Origin: Burkholderiaceae bacterium
GTDB taxonomy: Bacteria; Pseudomonadota; Gammaproteobacteria; Burkholderiales; Burkholderiaceae
DNA length: 8,623 nt
Direction of reading: 5' to 3'
NCBI GenBank assembly: GCA_030151165.1
Contig: JASLEM010000583.1
Coordinates: 1 to 8,623, forward strand
Positions 6,316 to 8,623 of this stretch are shown here, piece after piece. A model generated the notes under the pieces. That model searched no databases, was not told where the DNA came from, and saw only the letters and a program-made list of their open reading frames with translations. A program made the translations under genes and the position numbers. Each line of letters begins with the position of its first letter. Position 1 is the first letter of the stretch.

Positions 6316-7875
6316 TCAGGCGCGCCGCGCGAAGCTCTTCAGGTTGATGCCGAGCGCCGTCAGCACCGCCACGTACAGGCCGCCCACGCCGCCCAGCACC
6401 GCGGCCATCTTCAGCGCGCGCAGCAGCGGGTGGCTGCGGTCGAGCCAGTCGATGCCGTGCGCGGCCCACACCAGCGCCGCGGCGAGCACCGCGGTCGCGA
6501 CCAGCGCCTTCGCGGCGAACGCCAGCCAGCCGGCGTGCGGCTCGTACATGCCCAGGCGCACCAGGCCGATCAGCAGCCACGTGGCGTTGAGCGTCGCGCC
6601 CAGGCCGATCGACAGCGCGAGCCCGCCGACGCCGAAGCCGAGCCACTCGACGAAGACGAGGTTCATCAGCTGCGTGCAGACCAGCACCGCGATGGCGATG
6701 CGCACCGGCGTCTTGATGTCGAGCTGCGCGAAGTAGCCCGGCGCGAGGATCTTCACGCTGACGATGCCCAGCAGCCCGAGACCGTAACCCCGCAACGGTT
6801 GCACGGTGGCGAGGACGTCGGCGGCGCTGAAGTGGCCGTAGTGGAACAGCACGGCGATGAGCGGCTCGGCGAACACCAGCAGCGCGACGGCGCAGGGCAG
6901 CGTCTGCAGCACGACGAGGCGCAGCCCCCAGTCGATCATGCTCGAGTACGCGGCCTTGTCGCCGCGCGCGCGCGCCGCCGACAGCTGCGGGATCAGCACC
7001 ACGCCGAGGGCCACGCCCAGCAGCGAGGTCGGGAACTCCATCAGCCGGTCGGCGTAGGTGAGCCACGACACCGAGCCCGTGGCGAGGTGCGACGCGAGCT
7101 GCGTGTTGATCAGCAGCGACACCTGCGCCACCGACACCCCCAGCAGCGCCGGCGACATCTGCTTGAGCACGCGGCGCACGCCCGGGTGGCGCCACGACGC
7201 CTGGATGCCGGCCCACGAGCCGCGGAAGTTCGGCATCAGGCCGAGCGCCTTCAGCGCGGGGATCTGGATCGCGGCCTGCAGCACGCCGCCCAGCATCACG
7301 CCCAGCGCCAGCGCATACACGCCAGGGTACCCGTGCGCCTCGAGCGCCGGCGTGAGCGCGCGCGCCGCGACGATCACCGCCACGTTCAGCAGGATCGGCG
7401 TCGCCGCGGGAATCGCGAAGCGGCCCCAGGTGTTCAAGATGCCGGCCGACAGCGCCACCATCGACATGAAGCCGATGTAGGGGAACATCACGCGGGTCAT
7501 GACGACGGCGGTGTCGAACGCCGCGAGGCCCGACGCCATCGCCCACACGATCGCCGGCGCGACCACGACGCCGATCACGCACGTGGCCAGCAGCGCCCAG
7601 GCGAGCACGGTGGCGACGGCGTCGATCAGCTTGTGCGTCGGCTCGTCGCCCTGCGTCGCGCGCGACTCGGCGAGCAGCGGCACGAAGGCCTGCGAGAACG
7701 CGCCCTCGGCGAACAGCCGGCGCAGCAGGTTGGGGATGCGGAACGCGACGTTGTACGCGTCGGTGAACGCGCTCGCGCCGAAGCTGGCGGCGATGAGCTG
7801 CTCGCGCACGAGCCCGGACACGCGGGACACCAGCGTGAGCAACGAAACCGTCGAGGCGGCCTTGAGGAGATTCAT
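6316..7875 (-). CDS. murJ: Lipid II flippase MurJ (MviN)
   Basis: MurJ flips lipid II from the inner to the outer face of the cytoplasmic membrane for peptidoglycan synthesis and is usually essential. The 519-residue product has the normal length and a pattern of hydrophobic segments fitting 14 membrane helices of the MOP exporter fold. Residues shown to be needed in E. coli are present at the same places: R18 and R24 in LVSRVSGLVREQ, D39 in FTDAYNVAFR, R52 in IPNLLRRLFAEGAFSQAFVP, and R277 in YADRLMEFP (E. coli R270). The start at 7875 matches the MurJ N-terminus exactly; the frame remains open upstream to 8190, but that sequence is Arg/Ser/Pro-rich and crosses the promoter region, so it is not coding. 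Only a weak GGCGG precedes the ATG. sirB1 follows in the same direction. Confidence 0.96.
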   Translation of the reverse strand: MNLLKAASTVSLLTLVSRVSGLVREQLIAASFGASAFTDAYNVAFRIPNLLRRLFAEGAFSQAFVPLLAESRATQGDEPTHKLIDAVATVLAWALLATCVIGVVVAPAIVWAMASGLAAFDTAVVMTRVMFPYIGFMSMVALSAGILNTWGRFAIPAATPILLNVAVIVAARALTPALEAHGYPGVYALALGVMLGGVLQAAIQIPALKALGLMPNFRGSWAGIQASWRHPGVRRVLKQMSPALLGVSVAQVSLLINTQLASHLATGSVSWLTYADRLMEFPTSLLGVALGVVLIPQLSAARARGDKAAYSSMIDWGLRLVVLQTLPCAVALLVFAEPLIAVLFHYGHFSAADVLATVQPLRGYGLGLLGIVSVKILAPGYFAQLDIKTPVRIAIAVLVCTQLMNLVFVEWLGFGVGGLALSIGLGATLNATWLLIGLVRLGMYEPHAGWLAFAAKALVATAVLAAALVWAAHGIDWLDRSHPLLRALKMAAVLGGVGGLYVAVLTALGINLKSFARRA

Positions 7876-7926
7876 GGGTGCCGCCGGCGCACGGGGGCGG
7901 CGATATCGGGTGGGAACTGGGGCGCG

Positions 7927-7932
7927 ATTATA
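7927..7932 (-). promoter_or_regulatory. Candidate -10 element of the murJ promoter
   Basis: The minus strand reads TATAAT here, a perfect sigma-70 -10 hexamer and rare in DNA this GC-rich. Transcription would start near 7920, giving a murJ leader of about 45 bases. The expected -35 position (7950-7955 at 17-bp spacing) reads GGGTTT, a poor match, and falls in the inverted repeat at 7951-7969, which could be where a regulator binds. Confidence 0.55.
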
Positions 7933-8006
7933 GGAACGTGGGGGCGAGAAAACCCCGAACTGTCGGGTTATCCCGCTTTTCCGGGCATCGATCTGGTGCA
8001 AGCCCG

Positions 8007-8012
8007 TACAAT
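8007..8012 (+). promoter_or_regulatory. Candidate -10 element of the rhlE promoter
   Basis: TACAAT on the plus strand is one mismatch from the -10 consensus. Transcription would begin near 8019 and leave an unusually long leader of about 170 bases before the rhlE ATG. At 17-bp spacing the -35 position (7984-7989) reads GGCATC, a poor match. The call rests on the hexamer and on the structured region lying directly downstream of it. Confidence 0.45.
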
Positions 8013-8029
8013 GACGGCTGCTACTCCAA

Positions 8030-8175
8030 GCTCCAGTCCAGCGAGTGGCAGTCGATTCTCGACGAATCTCTCCCAGCAATCTGCCTTCACGACTGGTGCC
8101 CGCATTCCAAATCCTTCGCGAGAAGGCGCGCGGCGCAGCAGGCCGATCCGCGACTCCCCGGCTCTGACCCGGGAC
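8030..8175 (+). promoter_or_regulatory. Structured 5' leader of rhlE (candidate cis-regulatory RNA)
   Basis: Several stems can be drawn by eye. CCAGTC (8033-8038) pairs with GACTGG (8091-8096). Inside it GTGGCAG (8045-8051) pairs with 8081-8090 across a 3-base bulge, and inside that GATTC/GAATC (8054-8058/8064-8068) forms a small hairpin, with a competing GTCGA/TCGAC (8051-8055/8059-8063). Downstream come CCTTC-GCGA-GAAGG (8113-8126), a stem closed by a GNRA tetraloop, then CGCGG/CCGCG (8129-8133/8148-8152), and a 7-position stem with one mismatch at 8155-8174 ending 14 bases before the ATG. No Shine-Dalgarno is visible. This is hand pairing without energy calculation; autoregulation through folding is an inference from the gene being an RNA helicase. 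Confidence 0.4.
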
Positions 8176-8188
8176 TGAAAAACACCAC

Positions 8189-8623
8189 ATGAACTTTGAC
8201 GAACTCGGCCTGGCCGAGCCGCTCCTGCGCGCAGTGCACGAGTACGGCTACACGACCCCGACCCCGATCCAGTTGCAAGCCATTCCCGTCGTCCTCCAGG
8301 GCGGCGACCTCCTCGCCGGCGCCCAGACCGGCACCGGCAAGACCGCCGGCTTCGTGCTGCCGATGCTGCATCGCCTGCTCGCCGCCGGCCCGAAGAAGGG
8401 CCCCACCGGCAAGGTGCTCGTCCGCGCCCTGATCCTCACGCCCACGCGAGAACTCGCCGCCCAGGTCGAGGAAAGCGTGCAGACCTACGGCAAGCACGTG
8501 CCGCTGACCAGCATGGTCATCTTCGGCGGCGTCGGCATGCAGCCGCAGATCAACCGCCTGCACAAGGGCGTCGACATCCTCGTCGCGACGCCGGGCCGCC
8601 TGCTCGACCTGCACCAGCAGCGC
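8189..8623 (+). CDS. rhlE: DEAD-box ATP-dependent RNA helicase, RhlE type (3' end beyond window)
   Basis: The first 145 residues of a DEAD-box RNA helicase, which uses ATP to unwind short RNA duplexes. Visible motifs are the upstream aromatic F3 and Q motif PTPIQ (24-28), Walker A/motif I AQTGTGKT (45-52), motif Ia PTRELAAQV (85-93), the GG pair (113-114) and motif Ib TPGRLLD (134-140). The window ends before the DEAD box itself. The opening MNFDELGL and the [10 protein letters not shown] stretch after motif I fit the RhlE branch, involved in ribosome assembly and RNA decay, rather than DbpA, SrmB or CsdA, though the missing C-terminus prevents a firm subgroup call. The ATG at 8189 directly precedes the Q motif at the usual distance. 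It is divergent from murJ and preceded by a long folded leader without a clear ribosome-binding site. Confidence 0.92.
   Translation, partial: MNFDELGLAEPLLRAVHEYGYTTPTPIQLQAIPVVLQGGDLLAGAQTGTGKTAGFVLPMLHRLLAAGPKKGPTGKVLVRALILTPTRELAAQVEESVQTYGKHVPLTSMVIFGGVGMQPQINRLHKGVDILVATPGRLLDLHQQR

Larger units (their letters stand above)
7876..8188. other. Divergent intergenic region between murJ and rhlE
   Basis: This 313-bp gap is less GC-rich than the genes and holds no convincing gene or tRNA. Both transcription directions must start here. A perfect TATAAT on the minus strand (7927-7932) faces murJ and a TACAAT on the plus strand (8007-8012) faces rhlE. Between them are short overlapping inverted repeats: AACCC(C)GA/TCGGGTT at 7951-7969, CGGG/CCCG at 7964-7975, and CCCG/CGGG at 7972-7985. 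From about 8030 to 8175 the sequence can fold into several hairpins, described separately. I remember rpsT (ribosomal protein S20) next to murJ in many beta-proteobacteria; it is not here. Confidence 0.8.

Noticed and set aside
4700..6736. A 678-codon plus-strand open frame opposite the PerM-like gene, sirB1 and murJ
   Set aside because: It spans three recognisable minus-strand genes and a promoter gap, with a biased, repetitive composition and no domain.
8011..8178. A 55-codon plus-strand open frame ending 10 bases before rhlE (possible leader peptide)
   Set aside because: Its ATG overlaps the candidate -10 hexamer, it has no ribosome-binding site, and its third codon positions lack the G/C preference of the real genes.
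7876..8190. Upstream in-frame extension of murJ by 105 codons
   Set aside because: The added sequence is Arg/Ser/Pro-rich, precedes the exact conserved MurJ N-terminus, and crosses the perfect TATAAT and the divergent promoter region.

Overview
The window is very GC-rich, and its gene content and order look like a beta-proteobacterium, most likely of the Burkholderiales. The evidence is the tight hda, HAD-IB phosphatase, pcnB, folK string, the murJ-sirB1 pair, and a RhlE-type helicase, all with strong G/C preference at third codon positions. This placement is from gene order and protein character, not a database search. No RNA genes, insertion sequences, CRISPR arrays, prophage genes or clear mobile elements were seen; this is ordinary housekeeping chromosome.

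Layout: seven complete genes lie on the minus strand and one truncated gene on the plus strand. Reading in transcription order from the right, murJ (7875-6316, lipid II flippase) is followed after 62 bp by sirB1 (6253-5384, transglutaminase-like/TPR protein). A 223-bp gap (5161-5383) holds a candidate promoter. Then comes a compact run: an AI-2E/PerM family membrane protein (5160-4105), hda (4108-3380), a HAD-IB phosphatase (3383-2706), pcnB (2709-778) and folK (710-189). The first three junctions of this run are 4-base ATGA stop/start overlaps, so the proteins are probably translationally coupled. A possible start of one more minus-strand gene sits at the left edge (86 to beyond 1). rhlE (8189 to beyond 8623) runs divergently from murJ across a 313-bp region with a candidate promoter for each direction.

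How the genes relate: Hda controls replication initiation by switching off DnaA-ATP, PcnB adds 3' tails that expose RNA to decay, FolK makes a folate precursor needed for nucleotide synthesis, and MurJ exports the cell-wall precursor. They are growth-linked but not one pathway. RhlE is an RNA helicase often connected with RNA decay and ribosome assembly.

Points most worth a second look: the roughly 170-nt leader in front of rhlE, which can fold into several nested hairpins and has no clear Shine-Dalgarno; the long C-terminal extension of PcnB (about residues 465-643); a perfect 18-bp inverted repeat at the left edge; and the joining of two gene neighbourhoods that I remember as separate in related bacteria. 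I found no convincing new multi-gene system.
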